From Pseudazoarcus pumilus (GTDB lineage Bacteria; Pseudomonadota; Gammaproteobacteria; Burkholderiales; Rhodocyclaceae), in assembly GCF_002872475.1 (NCBI RefSeq), contig NZ_CP025682.1, positions 1,736,001-1,800,000 on the forward strand: a stretch of 64,000 nucleotides of DNA, given 5' to 3'. A program made the position numbers and the translations under genes. Under the pieces are notes generated by a model that made no database searches, had not been told where the DNA came from, and saw only the letters and a list, made by a program, of their open reading frames with translations. This document shows, piece after piece, positions 40,641 to 48,490 of the stretch. Positions within the stretch are counted from its first letter, which is position 1, and each line of letters opens with the position of its first letter.

Positions 40641-40873
40641 AAGGCATTATTCGGAATGGATACCGTTGGGGCGCACTACTACGCTCCAAGTAATTGCCTA
40701 CGAGATGTGGCAACGAGCGACGAGGGTGATCCCGTCGCCACCAGGCCCGAACCCGGACGCCCTGTTGCGCGAGATGCCAGCAGGCCGGCGCGATGGATGT
40801 CCGCCGAACGCCGAAAGGTAACGCCCTGTGAGCTGCGCGCAAGCGCAAACACAACCCGTTTGGAGATCTGACC

Positions 40874-42214
40874 ATGAAAAAACTGAAGCTCACCCCTGCG
40901 GTATTCCTGGGTTTCACCGCCCTGGCCGCCGCGATCCCGGCTGTGTTCGGGGTCACACCCCTGGCGATGCTCGCCTCGCTGTTCATCGTCGCACTGGCGG
41001 CACTGTTCACGGAGCGCGGCGCATCGTCTTACACGGGCACCTTCCGCCGCCAGTTCGGCAAGGTCGGCAGCCTCGAGGATGTCGCGGAGCAGTACAAGGA
41101 AGTGCAGGCCAATCTCAAGGACGTGCAGAGCAACCTTGAAAAGCACTTCGGGCATAGCGGCGAAATCTCCGCGCGCTTGCAGGCAATCGAGCAAACCGTC
41201 GCGAAACACGGCTATGGCGAAGGCACTGCCGCGCTGATCAATTCCGTCGGCGCAGAAGCGCTTGATTCGCTTCGCGAGTCGTCGGCATTCGCTGCGCTGT
41301 CCGAGTGGAACCAGGGCACCGCCCGCGCTCCGGTTCGGGCCGGCATCCGCGCGATCATCAACACCCCGAGCGAGGGCACCTCGAGCGAAGGGCATTACAT
41401 GCCGAGCAATCCCGAACGCTCGGGCGTGTTTGGCCCTGCCCTGCGCCCGCAGAGGCTGCTCGAAGCCCTCGAATCGCGCCCGACTACGGCCGACTCCGTT
41501 GAACATGTTCGTCTGCACTACGACGGCGAGCCGTCCGAGCAGCTGGAGGAAGGCGACGAGAAGAAAGAGATCGACGTCGAGGGCGAGCTGGTAAGCGCCA
41601 ACATCGTGACGATCGCCGGTCACACCACGGCATCGCGACAAGTGCTGTCGGACCATGCGGCGCTGCAGGCGAACATCAACGACGTGATGAACAACAAGCT
41701 GATGGCCCGCCTCGAGCATCGCCTGATCAACGGTCAAGGCGGACAGGGCCGGATCGAGGGTTTGATCGAGGTCGGCACGACGTTCCTGCCCACGATCGGC
41801 GCAACGCCGGCTGACATCATCGGCGAGGCGTTGGTGCGGCAGGCCGACAAGGGCTATACCCCGTCGATCGTGGTGATGAACCCGCTCGATTGGTTCCGCC
41901 TGCAACTGACCCGCAAGGGCGATACCGACAATGAGTATCTGTTCGGCTCGCCGACCATGCCTGTACCGCCGTCGCTGTGGAACGTGGCCGTCGTCCGCAC
42001 CCCGGCGATGCCGGAAGGCGAGGCGCTCACGATCGACAGGGGGCACGTCACCGTTCTCGACCGCGAGCAGGCATCCGTGATGCTCTCCAACAGTCATAAG
42101 GATTACTTCACCCGAAACTTGGTGGCGATCCTGGGAGAGCTGCGCGCCGGCCTCGAGGTCCGCGACGCCTGGGCTGTCTATCACATGGACCTGAACGCAC
42201 CTTCGAGCGAGTAA
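40874..42214 (+). CDS. HK97-fold major capsid protein with membrane-type N-terminus
   Basis: 446 residues. The part after about residue 150 has the HK97 capsid pattern: LRPQRLLEALESRPTTADSV, TTASRQVLSDHAALQANIN, MNNKLMARLEHRLINGQGG, GYTPSIVVMNPLDWFRLQL and a final AILGELRAGLEVRD. Instead of the usual charged scaffold domain alone, residues 8-26 and 30-46 form two hydrophobic segments, followed by a coiled coil (SLEDVAEQYKEVQANLKDVQ). No prohead protease, portal or terminase gene is adjacent. It could make small capsids, decorate helper capsids, or be remade from a prophage gene. Confidence 0.85.
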   Translation: MKKLKLTPAVFLGFTALAAAIPAVFGVTPLAMLASLFIVALAALFTERGASSYTGTFRRQFGKVGSLEDVAEQYKEVQANLKDVQSNLEKHFGHSGEISARLQAIEQTVAKHGYGEGTAALINSVGAEALDSLRESSAFAALSEWNQGTARAPVRAGIRAIINTPSEGTSSEGHYMPSNPERSGVFGPALRPQRLLEALESRPTTADSVEHVRLHYDGEPSEQLEEGDEKKEIDVEGELVSANIVTIAGHTTASRQVLSDHAALQANINDVMNNKLMARLEHRLINGQGGQGRIEGLIEVGTTFLPTIGATPADIIGEALVRQADKGYTPSIVVMNPLDWFRLQLTRKGDTDNEYLFGSPTMPVPPSLWNVAVVRTPAMPEGEALTIDRGHVTVLDREQASVMLSNSHKDYFTRNLVAILGELRAGLEVRDAWAVYHMDLNAPSSE

Positions 42215-42229
42215 CCCCCGGCCGGCGGG

Positions 42230-42254
42230 ATGCGGGGGCACTCCTACCCCGCAT
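42230..42254 (+). terminator. Hairpin after capsid gene
   Basis: Perfect 8-bp stem ATGCGGGG/CCCCGCAT with a 9-nt loop, 16 bp after the capsid stop. No T-run follows, so it may be a weak terminator or an RNA stabiliser adjusting the ratio of capsid to tape-measure transcript. Confidence 0.45.
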
Positions 42255-42350
42255 GGGGCCGGACACGCTTTTCGGTGTGCGTGATGGCAAACACCGGCGC
42301 GGCGGGCCGCGTGATGCGGTGCCGCCACCTTTACCGACAAGGGGGCGGCC

Positions 42351-44474
42351 ATGTCTGCGGGTAGCATCACCATTGACCTTTTGATGAAAACCGGCTCATT
42401 CGAGACGGACACCAAACGCGCCGAGAAGCGCCTGGATGCAATGCGCCGGCAGGCGGAGCGAACGGGCAAGGCCATCGGCACCGCGATGGTAGTTGGCGCT
42501 ACTGCCGCCGTGACTGCCATGACCATGATGGTCAACCGGTCGCGCCAGATGATCGACGAACAAGCCAAGCTGGCGCAACGCTTGAACACGACGAGCGGTG
42601 TCATGGAAGTTCTGCGCCGCGCCGGCGAGATGGCCGGCGTAGGCCTCTCGCAAGTGGAGAGCGCGAGCCAGCGCCTCGACGTTGCCATCGGCAAGGCTAT
42701 CCAAGGATCCAAGACACAGGCAGACGCGTTCGATCGCCTCGGCATCACCGCGCAGGAACTGGCCGCGCTACCGCTTGATGAGCGCATCGCCGCCGTGAAC
42801 AAGGCGCTGCGCGAGAACGTCGCCGCCGCCGAGCGCGGCGCGGTCGCTGCTGAACTGTTTGGCACGAAGAACGCGGCCGCGATGCGCATGCTCGACAATG
42901 GCACCATTGCCGAAGCTGGGCGACAAGTCGATATTTTCGGAACCAAGCTATCCGAAATCGATGCCGCAAAGGTCGAACTCGCGAACGACGCAATGGGCAC
43001 CTTCGACCTGTTCGTCGAGGGAATTTCCAAACGGCTGACCGTCGAGCTCTCGCCGGCGTTGCGCCAGATCGGCGAAGATTTCCTCAATGCTGCCGATGAG
43101 GCGGGCGGCCTCGGTTCTGCTGTTGAGGACGCCGTAGATTCCACCCTGCGTTCCCTGGCGTTCGTGATCGACGCCTTCGACGGCGTCAACCGATCCGTGC
43201 GCCTGTCCTGGCAAACCTTCAAAATGATGACCTACGGCGTAAGCGGCCTGATGCTCGATCTCGCCGAGTCCATCGTAAACGGACCGCTCAGGGCCGTGAA
43301 TTTCCTCATCGAGCAAATGAACCGCGTCCCCGGACTGGAGATTGGCCCGGTGCGCACGTCCGGCCTGGGCGCCGCCATCCAGAGTGATCTTGCCGCCGCC
43401 CGCGAGAACTTCGGCGCCGCGCAGGCCGAGTTCGCACGCCTCATGGAAACCCCACTGGCGGGAACGGCAATGCTCGACTGGTGGGCGCAGGCCCGTGATG
43501 CTGGGCAGGCTGCCGCCGAAGCCGCGGTGGCTGGCCGGCGTGCGCACGAGGATTCAAAGGGCGCGGCCGATACGGCCGGCGATGCGGTTGATCGAGTAAC
43601 AAGTTCGATCCGCAGTCAGGTGGACGCCGTACAGCAGCAGATCGACGCGCTGACCAAGCAGGCTATGACCTTCGGCATGAGCAACACCGAGTTGCAGCTG
43701 TTCGAGCTGCGCATGGCCGGTGCCAGCGAGGCGCAGCTGGGTATGGCGCGCGGCCTGCTCGAGAGTATCGAGGCCATGGAGCGCGCCGCCGACGAACAAT
43801 CACGCCTGAACGAACTGCTCAACGCCACCCCGACCGCGATGCTCGAGCGCACGCGCGAGGATATGCTGCTACTCGACCAGGCGTTCCGCCGTGGCCGCAT
43901 TTCGGTTGATGAGTACGTCGAGGCCGTGCAGACGCGCCTGGGCACGCTGCCGGACACGATGGGCAAAGTCGGCGACGCCATGACCACCTACGCCGACCAA
44001 GCCGCCCGCAACATGCAGGACGCGATGGGCGACTTCTTCTATTCCGTGGGGCGTGGCTCGGACGATATCGCGCGCAAGTTCATCGACAACATCCATCGCA
44101 TGGCGTCGGAGCTGGTCGCCTCTCAGCTGCTGGGGTTTCTCGGTCGCGGCTTCGCCGGTAGCGGTGGATGGCTGGGCGCGCTCGGCTCGGCGATGGTCGC
44201 CGGTGCCCGCGCCGACGGCGGGCCGGTGGCCGGTGGCAGCGCCTACCTTGTAGGCGAACGCGGCCCAGAACTGTTCGTGCCCAACACCGCCGGGCGCGTA
44301 CTCCCGAACGAGGCCATCACATCGTCAGCACGATCAGAAACGAACGTGCGCGTGGTCAACGCGATCGACCCGGCGCTGGTTGGTGAATACATGGGCTCGA
44401 CACCTGGCGAGAAGATCATCATGAACGTGATCCGCCGTAACCGCTCATCCGTCGCCGGCATGCTCGGATCGTGA
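42351..44474 (+). CDS. Phage tail tape-measure protein
   Basis: 707 residues. It has the N-terminal pattern of tape-measure proteins (SITIDLLMKTGSFETDTKRA, then a helix and a hydrophobic segment), long helical repeats with LDVAIGKAIQGSKTQADAF and similar, and the typical C-terminal GGSAYLVGERGPELFVPN. Tape measures set tail length and are injected with DNA. Length is short for the family. It stands without tube, chaperone, baseplate or fibre genes, so any tail would need helper proteins. Confidence 0.88.
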   Translation: MSAGSITIDLLMKTGSFETDTKRAEKRLDAMRRQAERTGKAIGTAMVVGATAAVTAMTMMVNRSRQMIDEQAKLAQRLNTTSGVMEVLRRAGEMAGVGLSQVESASQRLDVAIGKAIQGSKTQADAFDRLGITAQELAALPLDERIAAVNKALRENVAAAERGAVAAELFGTKNAAAMRMLDNGTIAEAGRQVDIFGTKLSEIDAAKVELANDAMGTFDLFVEGISKRLTVELSPALRQIGEDFLNAADEAGGLGSAVEDAVDSTLRSLAFVIDAFDGVNRSVRLSWQTFKMMTYGVSGLMLDLAESIVNGPLRAVNFLIEQMNRVPGLEIGPVRTSGLGAAIQSDLAAARENFGAAQAEFARLMETPLAGTAMLDWWAQARDAGQAAAEAAVAGRRAHEDSKGAADTAGDAVDRVTSSIRSQVDAVQQQIDALTKQAMTFGMSNTELQLFELRMAGASEAQLGMARGLLESIEAMERAADEQSRLNELLNATPTAMLERTREDMLLLDQAFRRGRISVDEYVEAVQTRLGTLPDTMGKVGDAMTTYADQAARNMQDAMGDFFYSVGRGSDDIARKFIDNIHRMASELVASQLLGFLGRGFAGSGGWLGALGSAMVAGARADGGPVAGGSAYLVGERGPELFVPNTAGRVLPNEAITSSARSETNVRVVNAIDPALVGEYMGSTPGEKIIMNVIRRNRSSVAGMLGS

Positions 44475-44477
44475 CCC

Positions 44478-44681
44478 ATGGAAGTCTCGAGAGCTGACGA
44501 CGGAACGCCGCTGACCCTGTACGCGATCGAGTCGCGCGAGGGGCAACCGGTGTTTCATGTTTTGTGGCTCGACGACGATGACCGGCTGTACACCAGTTGG
44601 TGGTTCTTCGACACTGAACCAGCCACTCAGGACGATCTGCTCGATCTGATGCGCGCGGCGCGTCCAGTGCTGCGTTACTGA
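44478..44681 (+). CDS. Unknown small protein (67 aa) at right end of element
   Basis: 67 acidic residues (LYAIESREGQPVFHVLWLDDDD, then a Trp-rich YTSWWFFD and a helix). It starts 3 bp after the tape-measure stop, so it is co-translated. It could act in tail assembly given its place, but it is not recognised. Confidence 0.6.
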   Translation: MEVSRADDGTPLTLYAIESREGQPVFHVLWLDDDDRLYTSWWFFDTEPATQDDLLDLMRAARPVLRY

Positions 44682-44691
44682 GTCCGTTTCC

Positions 44692-44711
44692 GTGGCACAT
44701 TTTTGGCACAC
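44692..44711 (+). repeat. Right 20-bp terminal repeat (candidate integrase arm site)
   Basis: Exact copy of 35511-35530 (GTGGCACATTTTTGGCACAC), 117 bp inside attR. The AT-rich stretch between here and attR (44712-44827) also contains an inverted copy of ATTGCCGTTT found near 35563 on the left, consistent with a pair of recombination arms. No gene is present in this stretch. Confidence 0.6.
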
Positions 44712-44827
44712 TCAACACCAAAAAACGGCAATAAACGACAAAATTACACAGCGTTACAAAATCCGTAACACTCTGTTTTTAATGCTCTAGTCTGTTGCTG
44801 CTTGTTGCCGTGAGTGTATGCCAAAGC

Positions 44828-44882
44828 GATTTAGGTTCCAGTGCCGCAAGGCTTGAGGGTTCGAGTCCCTCTCGGCGCACCA
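44828..44882 (+). repeat. attR: 55-bp tRNA-Leu 3' fragment
   Basis: Second copy of the tRNA-Leu 3' end with a single C-to-T change in the acceptor/T-arm junction. It lacks the 5' half and is not a functional tRNA. It marks the right end of the element. Confidence 0.92.
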
Positions 44883-45166
44883 GCCCGTGCAGCGCGATGC
44901 GTGCGGCGGCAGCCCTCTTGCAACCTATATCCAAAGTCGTAGATAATCGGACTCTGGCTTCGCCGTGTGCAGCTACGGGACTGGCTTGCGTGCGCTTGAA
45001 ACGCATGCAATACGCCCACAGGAACGCACGCGAAGCACGCAGCGCGCCCAAGCGCGCACGCGAAGGATTGCGGAGACGCCACGGCGGCTCCGGACCGGCT
45101 CTCTCTCCTTCCCGCTACGGCCTATTCCCCACCCCCCGGTCGCTAGCCTCCATGGGAAGGATTTTC
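44883..45166. other. Intergenic remnant between attR and terminator
   Basis: 284 bp with no supported gene. Open frames are short and arginine-rich, as expected from GC-rich non-coding DNA. Before the element inserted, this stretch followed tRNA-Leu directly, so it is the original downstream region of the tRNA. Confidence 0.5.
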
Positions 45167-45196
45167 GGGCGGCCCCATGCGGGCCGCCCTTTTTTT
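45167..45196 (+). terminator. Rho-independent terminator (original tRNA-Leu terminator)
   Basis: Perfect 9-bp GC stem GGGCGGCCC/GGGCCGCCC with loop CATGC followed by seven T. No plus-strand gene other than the element lies just before it, so it most likely ended the tRNA-Leu transcript; the element now separates the two by 9.4 kb. Confidence 0.9.
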
Positions 45197-45215
45197 GCCT
45201 CGTCGATTCGAAACC

Positions 45216-45229
45216 TTCATCCAGATCAA
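45216..45229 (+). promoter_or_regulatory. FNR/Anr box upstream of ubiT
   Basis: TTCAT-CCAG-ATCAA, one mismatch from TTGATnnnnATCAA, 58 bp before the ubiT start codon. The ubiU box lies at nearly the same distance (61 bp), which suits a class II site near -41.5 for an anaerobic activator. Confidence 0.65.
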
Positions 45230-45287
45230 GTCGCGCACCCGGGCAGGCGCGTAGGCTGGCACTTTTACACGCTGCCACACGACCGAC

Positions 45288-45779
45288 ATGAAACTGCCCC
45301 TGCCGCCGCTGGCCTTCCTCGTTCGCACCCTGCCCGACCCCTTCCATGCCGAGGCGCTCTCGCGTCTGGCCAACCATCTGATGAAGGGGCAGGAGATCGC
45401 CCGTCGCCTCGACGAACTCGACGGGCGCCGCATCTGTGTCGCCGTCACCGACGCGGCGCGCGCGCCGGTGTTCCGGGTACACGCCGGCCGCATCGAACGC
45501 GCGCCCGAGGGCGATTGGGACGTGCGCATCGGCGGGCGGCTGGAGGATCTGATCGCGCTGGCCAGCCGCGCCGAGGACCCCGACACGCTGTTCTTCCAGC
45601 GCAGGCTGACGCTCGAGGGCGACACCGCCACCGGACTGCTGCTCAAGAACCTGCTCGATGCGCTGGATTTCGACGTGGACGCGCACTGCAATGCCGTGCT
45701 GGGACCGCAGGCCGGCCGCTGGGCCGCGGGCGTGGCGCGCGCCGTGTTCGCGCGCCTGCCGCGCACGCAGACAGGCTGA
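45288..45779 (+). CDS. ubiT: Ubiquinone biosynthesis accessory factor UbiT (SCP2 domain)
   Basis: 163-residue single-domain SCP2 lipid-binding protein. It begins with PPLAFLVRTLPDPFHAEALS and has a core WDVRIGGRLEDLIALA and RRLTLEGDTATGLLLKNLLD, matching UbiT (YhbT). UbiT binds hydrophobic ubiquinone precursors and, with UbiU and UbiV, supports ubiquinone synthesis without oxygen. The gene is convergent with ubiV (9 bp between stops), with ubiU next. An FNR-like box precedes it, consistent with anaerobic use. Confidence 0.92.
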   Translation: MKLPLPPLAFLVRTLPDPFHAEALSRLANHLMKGQEIARRLDELDGRRICVAVTDAARAPVFRVHAGRIERAPEGDWDVRIGGRLEDLIALASRAEDPDTLFFQRRLTLEGDTATGLLLKNLLDALDFDVDAHCNAVLGPQAGRWAAGVARAVFARLPRTQTG

Positions 45780-45788
45780 ACGACGGCG

Positions 45789-46709
45789 CTAGGAGTGGGT
45801 ATCGCGCCCTTCGGTCATGACATGCCACTGCATGCCCGGACGGCCGTGCCAGTACCCGTTGCACCACGCCCCATCCGGCTGCGTCTCGCGCAATCCAGCC
45901 AGCGGATCATGCACCTGGCTGCCATCGATCGCGGCCCGGAAGCTGGCCACGGCATCGGCCGTCAGCTCCGGAGAATGCGGCGAGATGCGCACCACGTCGA
46001 CGCCCAGCGCACGCATCTGCGGCACTTCGGCAACCAGATTGGCCAGGCTCGCCGACTGCGTCTGGACGCCGTTGATGACCAGGAAGTCGGCACCTTCGCG
46101 CGTGCGCACCAGACGCCCTTGGGGATCGTCGCCGCAGCACAGCCCGCACTCATCCTTGGCGCGTCCGTCGGTGCGCGCCGAGAAGCAACGTGCCGAGAAG
46201 GCCAGCGGCAGGCGGCCGAAGGCGAAGACCTCGGTCTCCACGCCCTCGGGTCGTGCGGCCTGCATCTGCGCGAGCGTGTCGTGCGACAGTTCCACCGGCA
46301 TCACCCAGCGGCGCGCGCCGAGTCCGGCGAGCATGCGCAGCGTGCCGGCGTTGTAGGTGTTCAGATGCGGGCCAGCGACGAAAGGCGTACCGGCATTGGC
46401 CGCCATCCCCACCGCCGCCATGTCGTTGGCCTCGATCGCGTGGCGACCGTTGCCCACCGCGCGGCGCAGGCTCGCCAGTTCGGATTCGGCCTCGACCAGC
46501 GCGAGCGTGCTGAGCACCACCTCCTTGCCCGCCTGCTGCAGTCGTTCGGCGATCTGCAGCCAGTCGTCCGTTCGCAGCGCGCGGCGCTTGGAGCAGACGG
46601 TCTCGCCCAGGTAGACGATGTCGGCATCCACCCCGGCCACTTCGTCGTAGAAGTCGAACACCGCCTCGCGCGACCAGAAATACAGCAGCGGCCCAATCGA
46701 GATCTTCAT
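45789..46709 (-). CDS. ubiV: UbiV, oxygen-independent ubiquinone hydroxylation (U32 family)
   Basis: 306-residue U32-family protein. In E. coli UbiV binds a [4Fe-4S] cluster and forms a complex with UbiU that hydroxylates ubiquinone precursors without O2. The cluster cysteines are visible: one in SARCFSARTD, two in DECGLCCGDD, with a further candidate Cys upstream (ETVCSKRRAL). GAGGAGG precedes the ATG at 46709. It begins 10 bp after the ubiU stop, forming a ubiU-ubiV operon. Confidence 0.93.
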   Translation of the reverse strand: MKISIGPLLYFWSREAVFDFYDEVAGVDADIVYLGETVCSKRRALRTDDWLQIAERLQQAGKEVVLSTLALVEAESELASLRRAVGNGRHAIEANDMAAVGMAANAGTPFVAGPHLNTYNAGTLRMLAGLGARRWVMPVELSHDTLAQMQAARPEGVETEVFAFGRLPLAFSARCFSARTDGRAKDECGLCCGDDPQGRLVRTREGADFLVINGVQTQSASLANLVAEVPQMRALGVDVVRISPHSPELTADAVASFRAAIDGSQVHDPLAGLRETQPDGAWCNGYWHGRPGMQWHVMTEGRDTHS

Positions 46710-46719
46710 CGCATCCTCC

Positions 46720-47733
46720 TCATTGCCAGGCGCGGTCGAGCGCGCCCAGCGTGTGCAGACTTCCCTCGGAGACGCGGTCGAGCGCAGCCACCCATTCGGC
46801 ACGCGGCGCGAAGGACTGCGGGTCGCGCAGGCACGCGTCTAGCGCCTCGCGCAGCACACGCGTGACCTGCGCAACATAGGCCGGGCTGCGCTGGCGCCCC
46901 TCGACCTTGATCGCCGCCACGCCGGCATCCACCAGTTCGGGCAGCAGGTCCAGCACCGACAGGCTGGTGGGTTCCTCGAAGGCGTAGCCGGTCTCGCCGC
47001 CGACTTCGAAGCGGCCCTTGCACAGCGTCGGATAGCCGGCCGGCTCGTCCGGCGCATAGGTGTCGATGAGCACGCCGTTCAGGCGCGAATGTCGGCCGTC
47101 GGCACCCTCCTCCCAGCGCACCGCGTGCGCGGGCGAGCACGCGCCGCAGGTGTTGGGGGACTCGCCGGTGACGTAGGAAGAGAGCGCGCAGCGGCCCTCG
47201 ACCATCACGCACAGGCTGCCGAAGCCGAACACCTCGACCTCCACCGGGCTGTGTTCGACGACGCGGCGCACCTGCGACATCGACAGCACGCGGGGCAGGA
47301 CGACGCGACTGACGCCGAAGCGTTCATGGAAGAAGCGGATCGCCTCGTGCGAAGTCACCGAGCCCTGCACCGACAGGTGCAGACGCAGTCGCGGGTGATG
47401 GCGCGCGGCGTGTTCGAGCAGGCCCGGATCGGCGAGGATCACCGCGTCGACGCCCAGATCGGCAGCGCGGTCCAGCGCCGAAGTCCATTGCGCCCAGGAC
47501 TGCGGCTGGGGATAGGTGTTGAGCGCGAGCAGCACCTTGGCACCGCGCGCATGGGCGTAGTCGATGGCACGACGCGCGCCGTCGTCGTCGAAATTGAGCC
47601 CCGGAAAATTGCGCGCATTGGTGGCGTCGCGAAAGCCCATGTAGACGCAGTCCGCGCCATGATCGACGGCTGCACGCAGGGCCGGCAGGCTGCCGGCCGG
47701 GCAGACGAGTTCGACACGCCGTGGCGTATTCAT
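46720..47733 (-). CDS. ubiU: UbiU, oxygen-independent ubiquinone hydroxylation (U32 family)
   Basis: 337-residue U32-family partner of UbiV. The motif VEVEVFGFGSLCVMVEGRC precedes the cluster region, with Cys in EGRCALSSY, NTCGACSP and TLCKGRF, the four-Cys set of UbiU. VEGRQRSPAYV near the C-terminus is also typical. GAGGAGG precedes the ATG at 47733. An FNR-like box is 61 bp upstream of the start, so the ubiUV pair should be induced without oxygen, together with the adjacent nitrate genes. Confidence 0.93.
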   Translation of the reverse strand: MNTPRRVELVCPAGSLPALRAAVDHGADCVYMGFRDATNARNFPGLNFDDDGARRAIDYAHARGAKVLLALNTYPQPQSWAQWTSALDRAADLGVDAVILADPGLLEHAARHHPRLRLHLSVQGSVTSHEAIRFFHERFGVSRVVLPRVLSMSQVRRVVEHSPVEVEVFGFGSLCVMVEGRCALSSYVTGESPNTCGACSPAHAVRWEEGADGRHSRLNGVLIDTYAPDEPAGYPTLCKGRFEVGGETGYAFEEPTSLSVLDLLPELVDAGVAAIKVEGRQRSPAYVAQVTRVLREALDACLRDPQSFAPRAEWVAALDRVSEGSLHTLGALDRAWQ

Positions 47734-47794
47734 CCGGTTGCCTCCTCGGGCGTAAAGACCGGATGTCAGTCTAGGCGGGCGGGCGCGGCCGGCC

Positions 47795-47808
47795 TTGATC
47801 GGCGTCAA
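47795..47808 (-). promoter_or_regulatory. FNR/Anr box upstream of ubiU
   Basis: TTGAT-CGGC-GTCAA as written on the plus strand (TTGAC-GCCG-ATCAA on the minus strand), one mismatch from consensus, between the narL stop and the ubiU start. Distance to the start codon is 61 bp, close to the ubiT site. Confidence 0.7.
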
Positions 47809-47827
47809 GCGCCGGACGCTTCAGCGC

Positions 47828-48490
47828 TCACTCTCCACCGAGGCCGCGCTCGACCGCGTACACGGCCGCCTGCACGCGGCTTGCCAGCCCGAGCTTGCGC
47901 AACAGGTTCTGCACGTGGATCTTGACCGTGCTCTCGGCCACTTCGAGCGCGCGCGCGATTTCCTTGTTGCTCTTGCCGCGCGCGATCAGGGCCAGGATCT
48001 CGCCCTCGCGCGGGGTCAGCCGTTCCGACTCGGGCACCTCACGCGCGGGTGCCGGTGTCTCGGCGCGCACGCCGGAGAGCAGCTTGCCCATCATGCGCGG
48101 CGAGATCACCGATTCGCCCGCTGCCGCGCTGCGGATCGCCGCGATCAGCGCCTCGGCCTCGATGTTCTTGAGCAGATAGCCACAGGCGCCGGCCCGCAGC
48201 GCCGCGAACAGATCCTCGGCATCCTCCGACACGGTGAGCATCAGCACGCGCACATCGGGAGTCTCCTCGGCGAGGATGCGCGCGGCCTCGGCGCCGGACA
48301 TGCCGGGCATGTTGAGATCCAGCAGCACCACGTCCGGCGCCAGTCGCGCCACCGCCTTGATGCCCTCGCTCGCGTCCCCGGCCTCGCCGATCACCTCGAA
48401 GCCGGCCTCGCGCCCGAGCAGCATGCGCATGCCGCCGCGAAACAGGCTGTGGTCGTCGACCAGCACGATGCGCACGCGCCCTTCGCTCAT
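47828..48490 (-). CDS. narL: Nitrate/nitrite response regulator NarL
   Basis: 220 residues. The receiver domain has VLVDDHSLFRGGM, phospho-Asp in VVLLDLNMPGMSG and Lys in YLLKNIEAEAL. The C-terminal LuxR-type HTH reads LTPREGEILALIARGKSNKE and STVKIHVQNLLRKL. It acts with NarX to control nar genes in response to nitrate. Its ATG overlaps the narX stop (ATGA), so the two are coupled. Confidence 0.93.
   Translation of the reverse strand: MSEGRVRIVLVDDHSLFRGGMRMLLGREAGFEVIGEAGDASEGIKAVARLAPDVVLLDLNMPGMSGAEAARILAEETPDVRVLMLTVSEDAEDLFAALRAGACGYLLKNIEAEALIAAIRSAAAGESVISPRMMGKLLSGVRAETPAPAREVPESERLTPREGEILALIARGKSNKEIARALEVAESTVKIHVQNLLRKLGLASRVQAAVYAVERGLGGE

Larger units (their letters stand above)
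35395..44882 (+). mobile_element. 9.4-kb integrative phage-satellite-like element at tRNA-Leu
   Basis: The element is bounded by 55-bp direct repeats of the tRNA-Leu 3' end (9,433 bp repeat-to-repeat) and carries 20-bp identical repeats just inside each end (35511, 44692). All genes are on the plus strand: integrase, two unknown proteins, an excisionase-like protein, small membrane and unknown proteins, a RepA-like ATPase with iteron-like repeats, small coupled ORFs with an HTH protein, a major capsid protein, a tape-measure protein and one unknown. Terminase, portal, prohead protease, tail tube, baseplate and lysis genes are absent. It is either a satellite that borrows helper-phage functions or a prophage reduced by deletion; both attachment sites and intact reading frames favour a functional unit. 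Confidence 0.88.

Noticed and set aside
40600-40871. Two overlapping short frames between the HTH gene and capsid gene
   Set aside because: No good start or ribosome binding site and no protein-like composition; treated as promoter region.
40679-43222. 847-codon open frame on the minus strand of the element
   Set aside because: Opposite the capsid and tape-measure genes, serine/arginine-rich with no domains; a shadow.
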